Source: Eutreptiella sp. 'Long Island Sound 2002'
Taxonomy: Eukaryota; Euglenozoa; Euglenophyceae; Eutreptiales; Eutreptiaceae
NCBI GenBank assembly: GCA_964036045.1
Contig: OZ038383.1
Location: forward strand, 107,964,925-108,028,924
DNA length: 64,000 nucleotides
Direction: 5' to 3'
Shown here: positions 29,996 to 40,832 of the stretch, piece by piece
Layout: the number at the start of each line of letters is the position of its first letter
How positions within the stretch are numbered: the stretch's first letter is position 1
Made by a program: the position numbers and the translations under genes
The notes under the pieces: generated by a model
The model's input: only the letters and a program-made list of their open reading frames with translations
Databases searched by the model: none
Told to the model about the DNA's origin: nothing

Positions 29996-32900
29996 GCGTG
30001 CCACGAAAAGGAAACCCTAACCAATATGGATATATTATTGTTTGGGGAAGGGAGGAGAGAGCGAGAAGCGCCGGGAGACAGGAAAGAAGATGTGCATGCA
30101 CGGCGCGCTCCTCGGTTACAAAAATCCCCACCGGAGCAGGGCGGTGGGTACCGCAGGTTTACCCCACCGTCTACCTCTCTCAACGCTAAAGGCTTGAGAG
30201 TCCTTGGGGTGGGGTGGCGTGGCATATAGCCTGGGGCGGAAGTGGGACGTGTTCTTTCGGGGGTCTTAATGCCATTCAAACCCCTATCCTTGGGTCTTAC
30301 TGGAGCACTCCTACCACCACCAGGACTACTGCCACAAGTCCTGCCCACGATGACGCCCCCTGTCAAGGGTGCTAACAACGTGGCAAGCACTTCCCGAAGA
30401 CTCTGCCGGGTTGTGCGCATGGTGGTGTTTGCAAGGTTTCGGAGTGCCGCCCCGTACCGAAACCACGACCCCACGACCGTCCCTGACCCGTGACCCAAGC
30501 CAACGAGCTAAATCATTTGCTCAAAATGGCGAAGGCTTGAAAACTTCGTTTGGTTGGCGGGTACAACCCATTTTTCCTTTTGTGTTGGGCGTGATGGTTT
30601 TCCACCGATTTGCCCTTGTCCACACGAGGGTAGGTATACAAGGTACGAAGTACTCGTGTGGCTCACATTACGTGGAAAAAATTTCGTGGCGTGCAAAATT
30701 GCCACTACATACGGCGAGGACTTAAGCCTAGAGGGAGGGGTCGTCCTCTGCAATACAAGTATTCTAATATGAATTGCAATGGGTGCCTTTGCCCCGTCAC
30801 TCTATGAGTGGGTGGGGTCTTCAAAGGCAGAGAGTGGCGTTGCGGATTTGGGCCGTCTCCGCCGCCTGGGTATTTGTCCCCGGTCGCTATGCGTGCCCGG
30901 GTTGGGATTGGGTACCCTCCATTGCCATTGCATGGGGCCGCATGCTGGCTGGGTGTGCTCTTCATGTCCTTGATGAATTTCGCGGGGGAATTCCTGCCTG
31001 CAACGAGAGGGAACAGACAATATGATGAAAAGGGCGAGTGTGCACATGCATATGTTTATGAGAGAATATGTATATTAATGTTTTCTCTAGAGTTCCCCAC
31101 GAGTGGACTTGGATTTCCACAACACCCGAGGGGTCCTCTATCCCAGCACCCAACCAAACGGGTTGGGATATGGGCGTGGCATTTTTCTTTATACAGACCC
31201 GTGCGTGGACTTGGATTTCCACAACACACACGAGTCTCTCTGTCCGAGACACACCAAAACCGGGTGTGCCCGTGGGCAATGATAGCGTGTGTGTGCGCAT
31301 GCCATTAATTTAGTTACGGGATTATATGGTTGCCTATTACGTTGGTTATCACCCGCCCCCCGAACAAGTAAGACCTAGGTTGACACCTACCTTTGGGGTT
31401 TTGTAGCCGTGTACACCGGCCCAAGTTTACACACGGAGGTGTAAACATGAACCGTCATACACGGTGTAGAGGGGTTGGGGAGCAGGGTGGGCTGATACAC
31501 CAGCGGGACCGTACGGGCGACCTCCCCAATTTGCAACCTGGAGGTGAACCCCTGCGCTACGGCCCGCCGGTGGCACACCCACCGACAAAGGTAACACGCA
31601 AGCTAACCTAAGTGTTTATACGCACGCCCCCAAGACACACACGAACACCAAGCAACAAGGTGGCGTATCTATACACGTGTTCTATTGTGGATATGCTTAC
31701 TGTTTGTTGTGTGTACGTGAGTAGTTTGTGGAAGTTCTTGCACGTGCGGTATGTGTGGAGTGCCCCCATCACGTGCCCCAAGGCCGCCACCGCGAGACAC
31801 ACACTCTGTGATGCCCTCCGGGCGAGTGTGTGCCCCCGGGCCCTGCCAATGGGTGTGCGCGCACAAGTGTGTCTTGTGTTTGTCGGTGTGCATCGCTCTA
31901 TTATGTGTATATATGATATATATACGTAGTATGGCTCCTAGGTGAGGGGTTGGCAGTGAGGTCAGGTTATTATTACATGGTTATGAGGTTTGTCTATTTA
32001 AGTGTGTCTACTCACACCCTCATCCCATCTCCGTACCTCCTCCTTTACCCTCTATGTGGTGCATCACGTGTGACACACATGCTAAGTTAGACATCCACAC
32101 GGACACGACCCTTGGCTGAGCCGTGCCCGTATCGTACAGTCACAACCGTGACTGGTTCATTCATCCTGGTCCGTTCCACACGATCATCGTTCTTTGGTGT
32201 CTGGTCTGTTTGACAAGTGGGCCTTTGGCTAGTCCTTGTCTCGGTCTTTTACAAGCAAGTAATCAAGTAAGTTTACATCTTACAAGCAAGAGCTCACTCA
32301 TTACTACAAGCGTTACGGGCAAGCACATCAAGAACATCAAGCACATCAAGCTCTCATAAACGATCTAAAGCACGTGGGTGCAAGGTGTGGGCATCGTACC
32401 CGTGTTTTGGTTTGTGCCTAAATGATCGTCGATCATTTACCCTGAGGCCATCGTGACCTCTTTCCTCTATTTAGTGAGCTACCGCGCGCACTGTGGGGCC
32501 ATCGTGGCCGTGTTTATTAGTGGGCCTAAGCATGCACAACACAGAGGCAGGCACAAGACGGTGATGCATCCCAAGGCAACAGTATGGCAAGATCACGGTG
32601 TTCACTGTTCCAAAGTGTGAAAAAAGGGCTGTGGTGGCTGTAAGGACTGTTACCGCGGTTGCCCCGCGTTGCACTGCGAGACAGGACCGTTAGCCCCCCG
32701 TGGTAGCAGTCCCCTGGCCGAAGGCCATCAAGTTTTGTTGTGTCCCTTGTGATTGTTTCCCTGGCCTCTATCTCTTTTATCCCTCGTGCTCCCTTGTGCA
32801 GGCACAGTCCTACGTTGCTGTTTGACACTCCCGTCGACCCTCCTGGCAGTTTTTTCAAAAAGTGAAATTTTTGCACTTTCGCGCCGCACCGCTTCGCATG

Positions 32901-33281
32901 TACCATTACCTTCAGTTTTGTTTAAAAGTGTGATTTCACTTTGCCTTTAGTTTTAATTCTTTGAAAAACTACCTGCCCTTACCCGCTGGACCCCACATGC
33001 CTCATGCGACACGCAGGGACCAGACTCTACGCGCAACAGCTCGCGATTTCGCCTACTACTTATTGCGGGACCTGCGGGATCCCGTTCGTCAATTTGTGTA
33101 TATCGGCGGTGGTTCGATTCCCACCGATCGAAGCTACTTCAGCGGCGGTGCGGCCGGCTCCGATATTGCCTGCGTAGGTTCAATTCCCTATGAGAGGGAA
33201 TCTGCTAACTTGTGATTTGCTGCTGTTTGTGACTGCTACGTTCCTCTTGGGCATGTACTTCCTGCCCGTGGCAGTCGTTTT
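29996..33281 (+). other. Element A 3' non-coding region, 3.3 kb
   Basis: There is no ORF with convincing composition on either strand. A 23-bp word, GTGGACTTGG followed by ATTTCCACAACAC, occurs at 31,103 and 31,205, each a small hairpin. B-box-like words (GGTTCGATTCCCACC near 33,112, GGTTCAATTCCC near 33,178) stand near the right end. The length is unusual for a gypsy element. Confidence 0.6.
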
Positions 33282-33292
33282 AAGTGGGGGGG
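33282..33292 (+). other. Element A polypurine tract
   Basis: AAGTGGGGGGG abuts the TG of the 3' LTR, the expected place for the plus-strand primer. Confidence 0.85.
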
Positions 33293-33636
33293 TGAAGCAG
33301 GTCACAACCCTACCCTGGCATTTTACCCCTAAGGGAGCATTATTTGGCCCTATATATGGGATATATGTGGGATAGGGTATATCATATTCCATTTCCTTGT
33401 TAGGAACATAGGATGTGGGAGAGATAAGGCAATCTTGGATGTTTAGTAGTTATATCAATTAGTGGATGATAGGGTGGATTTCTCATATGTGCATATCAGG
33501 TATTTCATTGGCTATGTGTACCATATCTGTTTGCAGGATACTATTCAGTCAACACTATCGTTATGTCTTCGGTGCCAAGCAATGTTGCTGCCCATGCCAC
33601 TGCGACCTCTGCTCCTGACCACCCGGTCTGGTTTCA
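33293..33636 (+). repeat. Element A 3' LTR
   Basis: 344 bp, seven substitutions from the 5' copy and no indels. It is followed by the CCAT target duplication. Confidence 0.95.
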
Positions 33637-34012
33637 CCATCACCAGCTGCACACTCATAGTAACCCTTTCAAAATTTTTTGGATCCAACCATCCCTGGAT
33701 GGTGATATTTCCCCGTGTGGCCTGCTTATCTGGTATTCGCCAGATTTGATGTCGCAAAATTTGGGGGAAGATGGTGATATCACCCTTTCGTTGCGGGATC
33801 CCCAACCAAGGAGGCCCCTTGTCAACCCATATATGGCTGTCTTCCCACAACGAGATGGAGACCACCACCGGAATCCAACCGTTCCTGCGGATACGCAAGC
33901 GTTCCCGCGGGTCGTAAATGTTGAACAGCCGGATATCGTCCACATGTGATCCGATCAACTTGGAGTGAGCGTGAGCCATGACGAAAGCAACTTGGAATGG
34001 GCTGAGGGCCAT
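33637..34012 (-). pseudogene. ORF3 of element C, N-terminal part
   Basis: I place the start at the ATG at 34,012 (MALSPFQVAFVMAHAHSK), because the 22 codons before it come from a GTAG-type simple repeat. The frame runs (LFNIYDPRERLRIRRNGW, SISLWEDSHIWVDKG) to the point where element A enters. It is 116 bp downstream of the chromodomain stop on the same strand, with no polypurine tract between, so it looks like a third gene of element C. No similarity recognised. Confidence 0.6.
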
Positions 34013-34015
34013 GTA

Positions 34016-34073
34016 TGTAGGTAGTATAGGTATAGTACAGTATAGGTAGGTAATTAGGTAGGTACGTAGTATC
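34016..34073. repeat. GTAG/TAGG simple-sequence tract
   Basis: TAGGTAGG, TATAGG and GTACGTAG words form a 58-bp tract between the chromodomain gene and ORF3 of element C. Confidence 0.7.
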
Positions 34074-34128
34074 CACACATGGCCCTCCCCTCACAAAAGT
34101 GTTTTTAGGGGGGGGGGTTTTGAACCAA

Positions 34129-34443
34129 TCAGGAAGAGCTGGTTGGAAAAGGGGACTTGGGACATGAGCAGACTACACGCAAAAACTCATCAGGACGGAC
34201 GTCCCGTAACGTGACGTCTATATCATGTTGTTTGTTGTACTCTGCCCATGCATCCGTGACATCATGCATGAAAGCCGACGCAGGTTGCCACTCCGGCTTA
34301 TCATACCCCTTATACTTAACATACCATTCCCGGTGTCGATTTTTCCCAGTGCCCACCATCTTATCCTTAAGTACACTTTCCACAACATACTTATCTTGTT
34401 CCGCCACGTCCTCGACGGACGTGTACCAATGATAGGGGGGGGG
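34129..34443 (-). pseudogene. pol: Element C chromodomain (C-terminus of Pol, frameshifted)
   Basis: The frame reads DVAEQDKYVVESVLKD, REWYVKYKGYDKPEWQP and ends in TGA at 34,129. These are the conserved blocks of a chromodomain (YVVESVL, WYVKYKGY, EWQP). It is out of frame with the integrase by one base. The shift falls in a run of ten G (plus strand 34,434-34,443); nine would restore the frame, so this is homopolymer slippage or a sequencing error. Confidence 0.85.
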
Positions 34444-35146
34444 GCAACTGGTCCAAAGGATCTAGACAAGGCTTCAAGTCCACTGTATGCAAAATTTTCT
34501 CCCCTTTTTCCGTGGCTACCTTGTAGCGACCTACACCCACACGCTGTAGGATTTCCGCAGGTCCCTTCCAATCTCTGTCGAGCTTGGTATAGTCCCTGTC
34601 CATACCCTTCCTGTTGACTTTTATCCAGACTTTGTCTCCTGACTTCAAGACCTGTCGCGGGTGCTTACGCAAAAATTGCTCACTCAGCATGGCGTGTACT
34701 TTGGTAAGTGTGTCTTTAACAAACTTCCTTGTCGCGACTAAGTCCAAAAAAACATTTTCCGCATCTTGACAACCATCCTGGGGAATGGTTGGGGGGCAAT
34801 CGCCAAAGCCAACAGGATTCCTGCCAAAGACTATCCTATAGGGACTATACCCTGATACCGGTCCGGGTGTATCATTAAGTGCCCACACTGCTAACGGAAG
34901 AAGTTGAACCCAGTTTTTCGTCCCCTTTTGTTCCAAAAGTTTCCGAAGGCTACTGACCACTAGTTGGACCGCGTTTTCTGCCCGGCCATTAGCCTTTGGT
35001 TTGTAAATTGGAGACTTATGCTCCTCAACTCGAGAGCATAAAGAACTCCTTACAAAACTGCGCATTGACGAAGTGGTCATTATCTGAAAAAATGACACTG
35101 GGAAGACCCCAGTGGGGGAAAATATGATGAACAAAAATTCTCGCAA
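34440..35146 (-). pseudogene. pol: Element C integrase, C-terminal half
   Basis: It carries the third catalytic acidic residue in KANGRAENAVQ, then LLPLAVWALNDTPG, SPYRIVFGRNP, and the GPY-type region (GDKVWIKVNRKGMDRD, DRDWKGPAEIL, ILHTVDLKPCLDP). A one-base frame change near 35,040 separates it from the first half of the integrase. The first residues of the listed span are a shadow of the other frame; real coding starts close to the shift. Confidence 0.85.
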
Positions 35147-36284
35147 GCTTTTTAAAGGTGAGGGTATTATGGCACGGTATAGCTATGATATACCCGGACA
35201 GGCGACATACAACAACTGACACATAGTTGTACTCTACTTTCCCTTCCGTGACCGGATTCCCTGCGAGGTCCAAGAAATCCACCGCGATGCTGTCAAATAT
35301 GTTGTCAGGGATGGGGTAATTATCAAGGGTATCCGGTTGGACACCCTTGCGGTGTTTGGCCGTTTGGCATACCCTGCAATGACCAACCACCTTAGAGACC
35401 GTTTTTTTTAACTTACTCTGTGTGAACTCGGGGTCGGGGACAACAAATTTACGATTAAAAAGTTGAACGGTCTTGTCAATGCCTGGGTGTGCATATGTGT
35501 GTATCCCCTTGATTACCCTTTCAAGGATACCTTGTGGTACGCATATTTTGGTGTTGTACCGCACCTTACCCTTGTAAAGGATAAAAAATGAATTACTATC
35601 CCCGTCCCTGGCAACACCATCAGACTCCAGTTCTTGCCAAAACTCCTGGTACAAGGGGTGTTGGTCATAATATCCTTGCCAATCCTCGTGCAAGATGCTT
35701 ACGTCCGGTGGCACTTTCACCTTTGACATCATCATTGACTGTTTTGAACCCGGCATGTGCCAATTCAGGTCACGGGAGGTATCTACAAGCTGGGTCCACA
35801 AAGCAGATCCTGCTGGCAGGGTGCTCTGAAGCGAAGCAACAGACATGTCATGCTCATGCAGTGTGTGTTCGAAAAATTTCGAAAAGTCCTTCGTAACCTG
35901 GACTGTTTCTGTACCTGAATGTGGAAAACAATACTGAGGGGGTGAGTCAGTTCCGTATAGTGAGGTGGCGGCAATCCTGCATCTATGCAACTCATGCAAT
36001 GCACCTTCCTGAGACTCCATAGTCAACACCTCACCTGTAAAAACCATCTCTCCCCTTTTTGTTTCGCCTCGCAATCGTTCCTTAATAGGACCGAAAGCGT
36101 GAGGGTATTTTTGCTGTAAGACTCTTTGCCGTTCCCGGCACTCTTGTTGCTCCGCTTCATTCCACCCATGGAGATCTGCGTCCGACCCATGAAAATTTGT
36201 ATCTCGGGTTACCCCTGCGGGGTATGCCCATCTGGACATTGTGTCCGCCAAAACATTTTTGTCCCCCGGATAATAATGAATTTA
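35025..36284 (-). pseudogene. pol: Element C RNase H end and integrase, N-terminal half
   Basis: After the TAA at 36,284 the same frame continues with IHYYPGDKNVLADTMSRW, the usual end of RNase H. The zinc-binding part of the integrase follows (HTYAHPGIDKTVQLF, HCRVCQTAKH). The core has AVDFLDLAG and FSDNDHFVNAQF as the first two acidic sites; the second reads SDNDHF instead of the usual SDRGPQF. The frame is lost near 35,040. Confidence 0.85.
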
Positions 36285-37822
36285 CAAGTTGAATTGGCTT
36301 AAAAATTCGTGCCACCTTCCCCGGCGTCCAAGCGGACCGGACAAGGTACACAAGTCCCCCTTGTACCACTGAACAATACTGGAATGATCAGTGTACACAT
36401 CTACCTGATTATAGCCGATCCAACTTTGAAATTTGAGGAGGCAACACACTAAAGCGTATGTTTCCTTCTCTCGGGGGGTCCAACCCAGCTGACCCAATTG
36501 TTTATTTCCCTTTGAACTTTTGCTCCCTTGGAGCTTCCTAGAAAAATATGCCACAATCTGCCAAGTCCCATCAGATTGTTGTTGGTTTAAAACCCCACCA
36601 ATTGCAAAATCACTGGCATCGGTCCCAATGGCCCATCGGCCTTCAGGGGAGGGGAGGTACAAAACACAATTGTCGACCGTAGCCAACTTTAACTGTTCAA
36701 AACCCTGTCGCATATCTTCTGTCCATTCTATTTTAAGCTCCTTGGGAGTTAATTTCACCTTTTTCCGTTTGATGGGTTTCCCATTTCCATCTAACTTACC
36801 CTTAATGGAGGGGTCGGGGGCTTCATACTGGTACTTCCCTTTTAAAGCATCCATTAAGGGGGCCGCATGGGTGGCGTAGTCCTCAATGTAAATGCTGTAC
36901 CAGTTTGCAAGACCCAAAAAGCCTTTTAGAGCCTTCGGGATCTTGATGTCATCCGCTTTCCAACTGGCCAAGGCGGCGGTTTTCTGGGGGTCGGGGTACC
37001 TGCATCCCTTGCTTAAAATATGGCAAATGTATTTGACTTGTTTCATAAAAAGATGACATTTGGCCGGTTTAACAGTAAGGCCCGCCTTGGCCAGTGCAAG
37101 GAACATCTTGCGTGCTTCCTGAAAATGGTGTTCCATGCACACCTTGCGTTCATCCAGGTCATCCGGCATGTCCAGCAGTTCTGGTGTCTGTTGGGATGCC
37201 TCTTCGTATGCCTGACTGTCCCTAACGTGGCCCTTTCCGGAACTCGGGGGTGGGGGGGGTTTACCTGTCCCTGTCAGCACATCATCCATGTAGGGGGAGG
37301 AGGCTGGACAGGATCCTCGTAGGACATGTGCAGCCATGCGCTCCAAAACTTGAGGTCCCACTTTGACTCCCATCGGGAGCACCATCCATTGAAAAACACC
37401 GAAGGGGGTGATGAAGGCTGTGAGGGGTTGGGAGGAGGGGGCTAAACGCATCTGGTGGAACCCATCTTCCAAGTCGACCAAAGTCCATATAAAATTCTCC
37501 TGTTGTGTGGCCAATTGGCCCTCGATTAGCGGTAGCGGAAAATTTTGACCCTTTAACTGGCTGTTTAGCCACCGATAATCAATAACCAATCGCCACTTCC
37601 CGTTGGGCTTGGGCACTAAAAATGCCCGACTAACCCACTCAGTCTCATTGGGGTCAACCTCAATGAGATATCCCTGATTTTCAAATTCCTGAATTTTTTA
37701 CCTTAGTATTTTTGCTCTCAACCCGATGGCCCTCACCGCTTTACAGGACTTAGCTTGTGCACCTGGTTTGAGCTCCAGATGCACCTCTCCGTGATCCCCA
37801 CGTGCCGCCAGTTACTCCGTAG
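36282..37822 (-). pseudogene. pol: Element C reverse transcriptase and RNase H
   Basis: From the edge of element D the frame gives ARGDHGEVHLELKPGAQ, interrupted by TAA at 37,812-37,814 and again at 37,698-37,700. It then reads VSRAFLVPKPNGKWRLVIDY, DLEDGFHQMRL, MGVKVGPQVL and YMDDVLTG. About 40 extra residues rich in Pro and Glu follow YMDD, and a second charged insert (LTPKELKIEWTEDM region) comes before RNase H. RNase H shows GTDASDFAIGG and YTDHSSIVQW. It ends at TAA 36,282-36,284, beyond which the frame continues. All three stops sit where Gln would fit. Confidence 0.9.
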
Positions 37823-37843
37823 TGAAGCGGTACCCAGAACCCC

Positions 37844-38542
37844 ATGGCCAGGTTACGGCATACAACCGGTCTCCGGTCCACTAACCCCATGCACGGCGTG
37901 TTCCGTGCCGTGAAGCCCCGCATCGGCATCCGATGCACCGCCAGCGGAGATTTGTGTATCAGAACATCAGGAATCAACAGGGTTTTATTTTCATATTGTT
38001 TCCGTCAATTTTTATGCTTCCGTTCCGATACTCACTGTTTTGACTGCTGGCGGTTGGTTCGCGACTTTACCGTAACCGCCAGTTTAACTGTTTATAATGG
38101 AAATTTTAACGTTATCCGTCACGAAGGCTCCAAAGTCGCCAGGAACTGCATGGATGCTTCCGCAATTTTCATAAGTAATACTCGCAACCTTAATCCGAAT
38201 TTTTCAGGATGTCGAAATCGGATTTTCGACTTCGACATCCCCGCACTTGATTTGACCTCTTTCGAGTGGACCTACGTGCTTCCGTATGCACGAATCAACT
38301 TCCCTTTTATCCTGCCCTCCATTTGTCTTAAAGATATGGGCAAAACAAAGTTGATTCGTGAGGCCACTTGTGAAGGTCATATCTCGTGCCGCTTGCGAGT
38401 ATTGACGACAAGGAAACGTGGGATGTATTCACAATACTCCCGACGTAATTTAGGAAGCTTCATATGCCTTGCGTTTCTACACATGCGCGCTAGAGTAATG
38501 GATCATGGTCAAAGGGGTAGAGTTTGCGTTATAACTCTATGA
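37844..38542 (+). CDS. LTR-encoded ORF of element D, copy 1, 232 aa
   Basis: The frame starts 21 bp inside the LTR (MARLRHTTGLRSTN) and stays open for 232 codons. The copy in the 3' LTR differs by one residue (Ser against Ile near residue 110). The product would be basic and rich in Cys, Phe and Arg (CFRQFLCFRSDTHCFDCW, TYVLPYARINFPFILP). No known domain or signal peptide. Several hairpins lie inside it, so selection could act on DNA or RNA structure instead. Whether it is translated is unknown. Confidence 0.35.
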   Translation: MARLRHTTGLRSTNPMHGVFRAVKPRIGIRCTASGDLCIRTSGINRVLFSYCFRQFLCFRSDTHCFDCWRLVRDFTVTASLTVYNGNFNVIRHEGSKVARNCMDASAIFISNTRNLNPNFSGCRNRIFDFDIPALDLTSFEWTYVLPYARINFPFILPSICLKDMGKTKLIREATCEGHISCRLRVLTTRKRGMYSQYSRRNLGSFICLAFLHMRARVMDHGQRGRVCVITL

Positions 38543-39176
38543 CCATGATATTGCGTGCGTTAAGATAGCTTTCGAGTGTAGCGCGCAAGTGTTGGTGTTG
38601 CATAGGAACTCTCCTTGAGTTCCTATGAGCGATTGACACAAAGTTATGCCCTTGGAGGGGCATGACATATCGTGGTGGGAGCTACATTTTTGGGCAATAT
38701 TTGGTATGTGCCATGTGTTGTGTTGCGTGCCCATTTGGCGGGCCCATTGCTCCAAGACAAGCCCGCCAATGGACCTCATATTGTGCAAGCCCCTTCTCCA
38801 TACTCCCTACGGTCAATTGCAAGCCTAACCTTCGTGAAGGGAAGCTTGTGTGGTGATCCCGAAGCGATGCGTTGGGAGCAAGGTGTGTATTTTGCCATTT
38901 TCCATATTTTCATGTGCCCACTTGGGAAGTAGCGCTCGTAGCCTTTTAAGGCGCCCCAAGTGGAGCACATATATGGGATCGAAGGTCATTGGTGTCAAGG
39001 CATCGTGTGTAGAAGGATTCGTTGATTGCACGATCCAAGCCAAAGATATTATAATATAATTGTGTGCCTTTCAAGGCACTTTGGTTTGTCTTTGTGCCAA
39101 ATTTGCCATTTTTGGCTCGTCATGATGTCAAGTGGCGAACGTATATCTCAACGTTGCGCTCAATTGACATCATGAC
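38047..39176 (+). repeat. Array of perfect or near-perfect hairpins in the element D LTR
   Basis: Arm pairs: 38,047-38,055/38,074-38,082 (9 bp); 38,207-38,216/38,231-38,240 (10); 38,289-38,301/38,348-38,360 (13); 38,502-38,524/38,533-38,549 (two blocks of 10 and 7); 38,601-38,611/38,617-38,627 (11, 5-base loop); 38,731-38,743/38,761-38,772; 38,914-38,926/38,955-38,968; 39,064-39,070/39,073-39,079; 39,119-39,131/39,164-39,176 (13). All recur at +14,242 in the 3' LTR. Confidence 0.85.
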
Positions 39177-40811
39177 CCAAGTATGTTATGAGGGTACATA
39201 CTTCGGTAGCCAACATATCTTGGACCCGGCGAATAACTCCTCTTAGGCTTGGCATACCGTGGCCGCCATGTTGGCGATTTGGGACTATCCCAAATCATGG
39301 GCTCACATGGCGACCCTGCCATTCCCAATACCGGAGGAGTTGGGCGACGCCCCGAAGATATGTTGGACATATATGACTTGATACCAATCCTATGGCACAC
39401 TCCGGTCCGAGTCGGGCATGTGCCTCATTTGCCCTAACCATGAGTGTGCACAATTTTGGCCATTTTGAGCAATTTTCCACTTTTGCTGCCCGCCGTGCCC
39501 CATGTTCTAACCTTCGTGCACGCCGGACGCATGGACCAATGGACCATATATGACATGGGTGTTATGGGTAATGGTCCCCATGGTCCACACACCACGTGGG
39601 CGAAGCGGAGCCGCCTTCGTCAAGGCGCTAGGCCAAATTGAGTATGGGCAATTTTGCCATTTTTGCATTTGTGGACCCAATTGGGATCGTCACCACGCCA
39701 AGCAGCATGGAGATCTTTGAGAGCCAAGGGCATGGGAGTCTCCGTTGGACTCCCGGTGGATCGCGTATGGAATGCCGGATCCGATCTCCAAGCCGGCGTG
39801 GAGATATACTATTGGGAACACACTGAATTTTGGCTCATTTCAAGCAGCCAAAATGACCCAATTTTGGGACCCCAATTTCCCCCTTCCGTGTGGTCAATTG
39901 GCGGCCCCATTTCTCTAAGCCCATAGGGAGCCCGGACCTAAATCCAAGTTGTACACTCAGATATAAGTCCTAGGTCCTGCCTCCTACCCTGTGGGCCATT
40001 GGCCTTACCTTGGCTGAGCGAGCCACGCGTGGAAATGACGCCAATTTTGGTGATTTTGGCATCATGACCCCACTTGACCCATCCGTGTTGCCCTGATGCC
40101 GGGACCTCAGAGGGAACCAGGTTGGGTGAGGGCTCCAGGGAGTTCGTACTCGAAGGGCATAGGGTCAGTTGCCTCGTCCCTACCTCTGGCGGGTCCGGAC
40201 GAGGGGTCAATTTTGGAGTTTTTCAAGCCAATTTCAGTTTGGGCCGAAACAGCCCATTTTCAGCTACCAACTCCTGGGTGATAATGGCGGGGCCATATCT
40301 CTGGCTCAGAGTGGAGTTGGGACGTGCCGTTAAGGGAGCATAGGGAGCCACTGTCGGTTGGCCTTGGAACCCATTGGTTCCCAGGAACTCGCCTGTGGCT
40401 GTGCGGGACACCTCTCCCATTGGCAGGGTTTCAGGGTCCGGACTGAGCAGGGCATGGGTTGTGTTTGAGCCCCCGCCCCCATCAGCCACTGAGAGGGTCG
40501 GACTTGGGATTGAGATATGAGTCGGGACTGAGTGTCTATTGTCCCTTGATGCCCTTACCCCAGTCCAGTCTTAACCCCATGTGTACATATCCTGATGTGT
40601 TGCTGTACATACTTTCGTTCCCTCTTTGCAGAGTGGCAAGGATTCTGAAACGCTTTGTCACATGACACAGGCGTATTGATGCCCTTGTGAGCGTAGTGCC
40701 TTGCCTGCCTGCTCACCTGTGCGTGTCACCGCAGCGTCCCGTGGCCGGCCCCCCACGGGAACGCGTCAAAAGCGTTTCACCGCCGCGGGGTTACTCAACC
40801 CTCGCGTGCCA

Positions 40812-40832
40812 CTCGGGGCCACAGACCCCGAG
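40812..40832 (+). other. Hairpin across the 5' LTR/leader junction of element D
   Basis: CTCGGGG (40,812-40,818) pairs with CCCCGAG (40,826-40,832) around the LTR end at 40,821. No tRNA-type TGG primer site is visible. This may be a self-priming or tRNA-fragment priming structure, which is only a suggestion. Confidence 0.4.

Larger units (their letters stand above)
20597..33636 (+). mobile_element. Element A: chromoviral Ty3/gypsy retrotransposon, 13.0 kb
   Basis: It has two 344-bp LTRs starting TGAAGCAGG and ending TTTCA, a primer-binding site matching initiator tRNA-Met directly after the 5' LTR, a polypurine tract directly before the 3' LTR, and a 4-bp target duplication CCAT (20,593-20,596 and 33,637-33,640). 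The order Gag, protease, Dam-like domain, RT, RNase H, integrase, chromodomain places it among the chromoviruses. Seven mismatches between the LTRs (about 2%) indicate a fairly old insertion. A 3.3-kb non-coding stretch lies between pol and the 3' LTR. It sits inside ORF3 of element C. Confidence 0.95.
37823..40821 (+). repeat. Element D 5' LTR, 2,999 bp
   Basis: Identical in length to 52,065-55,063. It is far longer than the 344-bp LTR of element A. It contains a 232-codon ORF and at least nine long hairpins (described separately). No TATA box is certain. Confidence 0.95.

Noticed and set aside
33080-33200. Tandem tRNA genes near the right end of element A (GGTTCGATTCCCACC and GGTTCAATTCCC)
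   Set aside because: The T-arm pairing and spacing are wrong for a tRNA, and no A box or acceptor stem is visible.
34105-34120. Polypurine tract of element C just after its chromodomain gene
   Set aside because: The G-run is on the plus strand, so on the sense (minus) strand of element C it is pyrimidine-rich and cannot be the tract.
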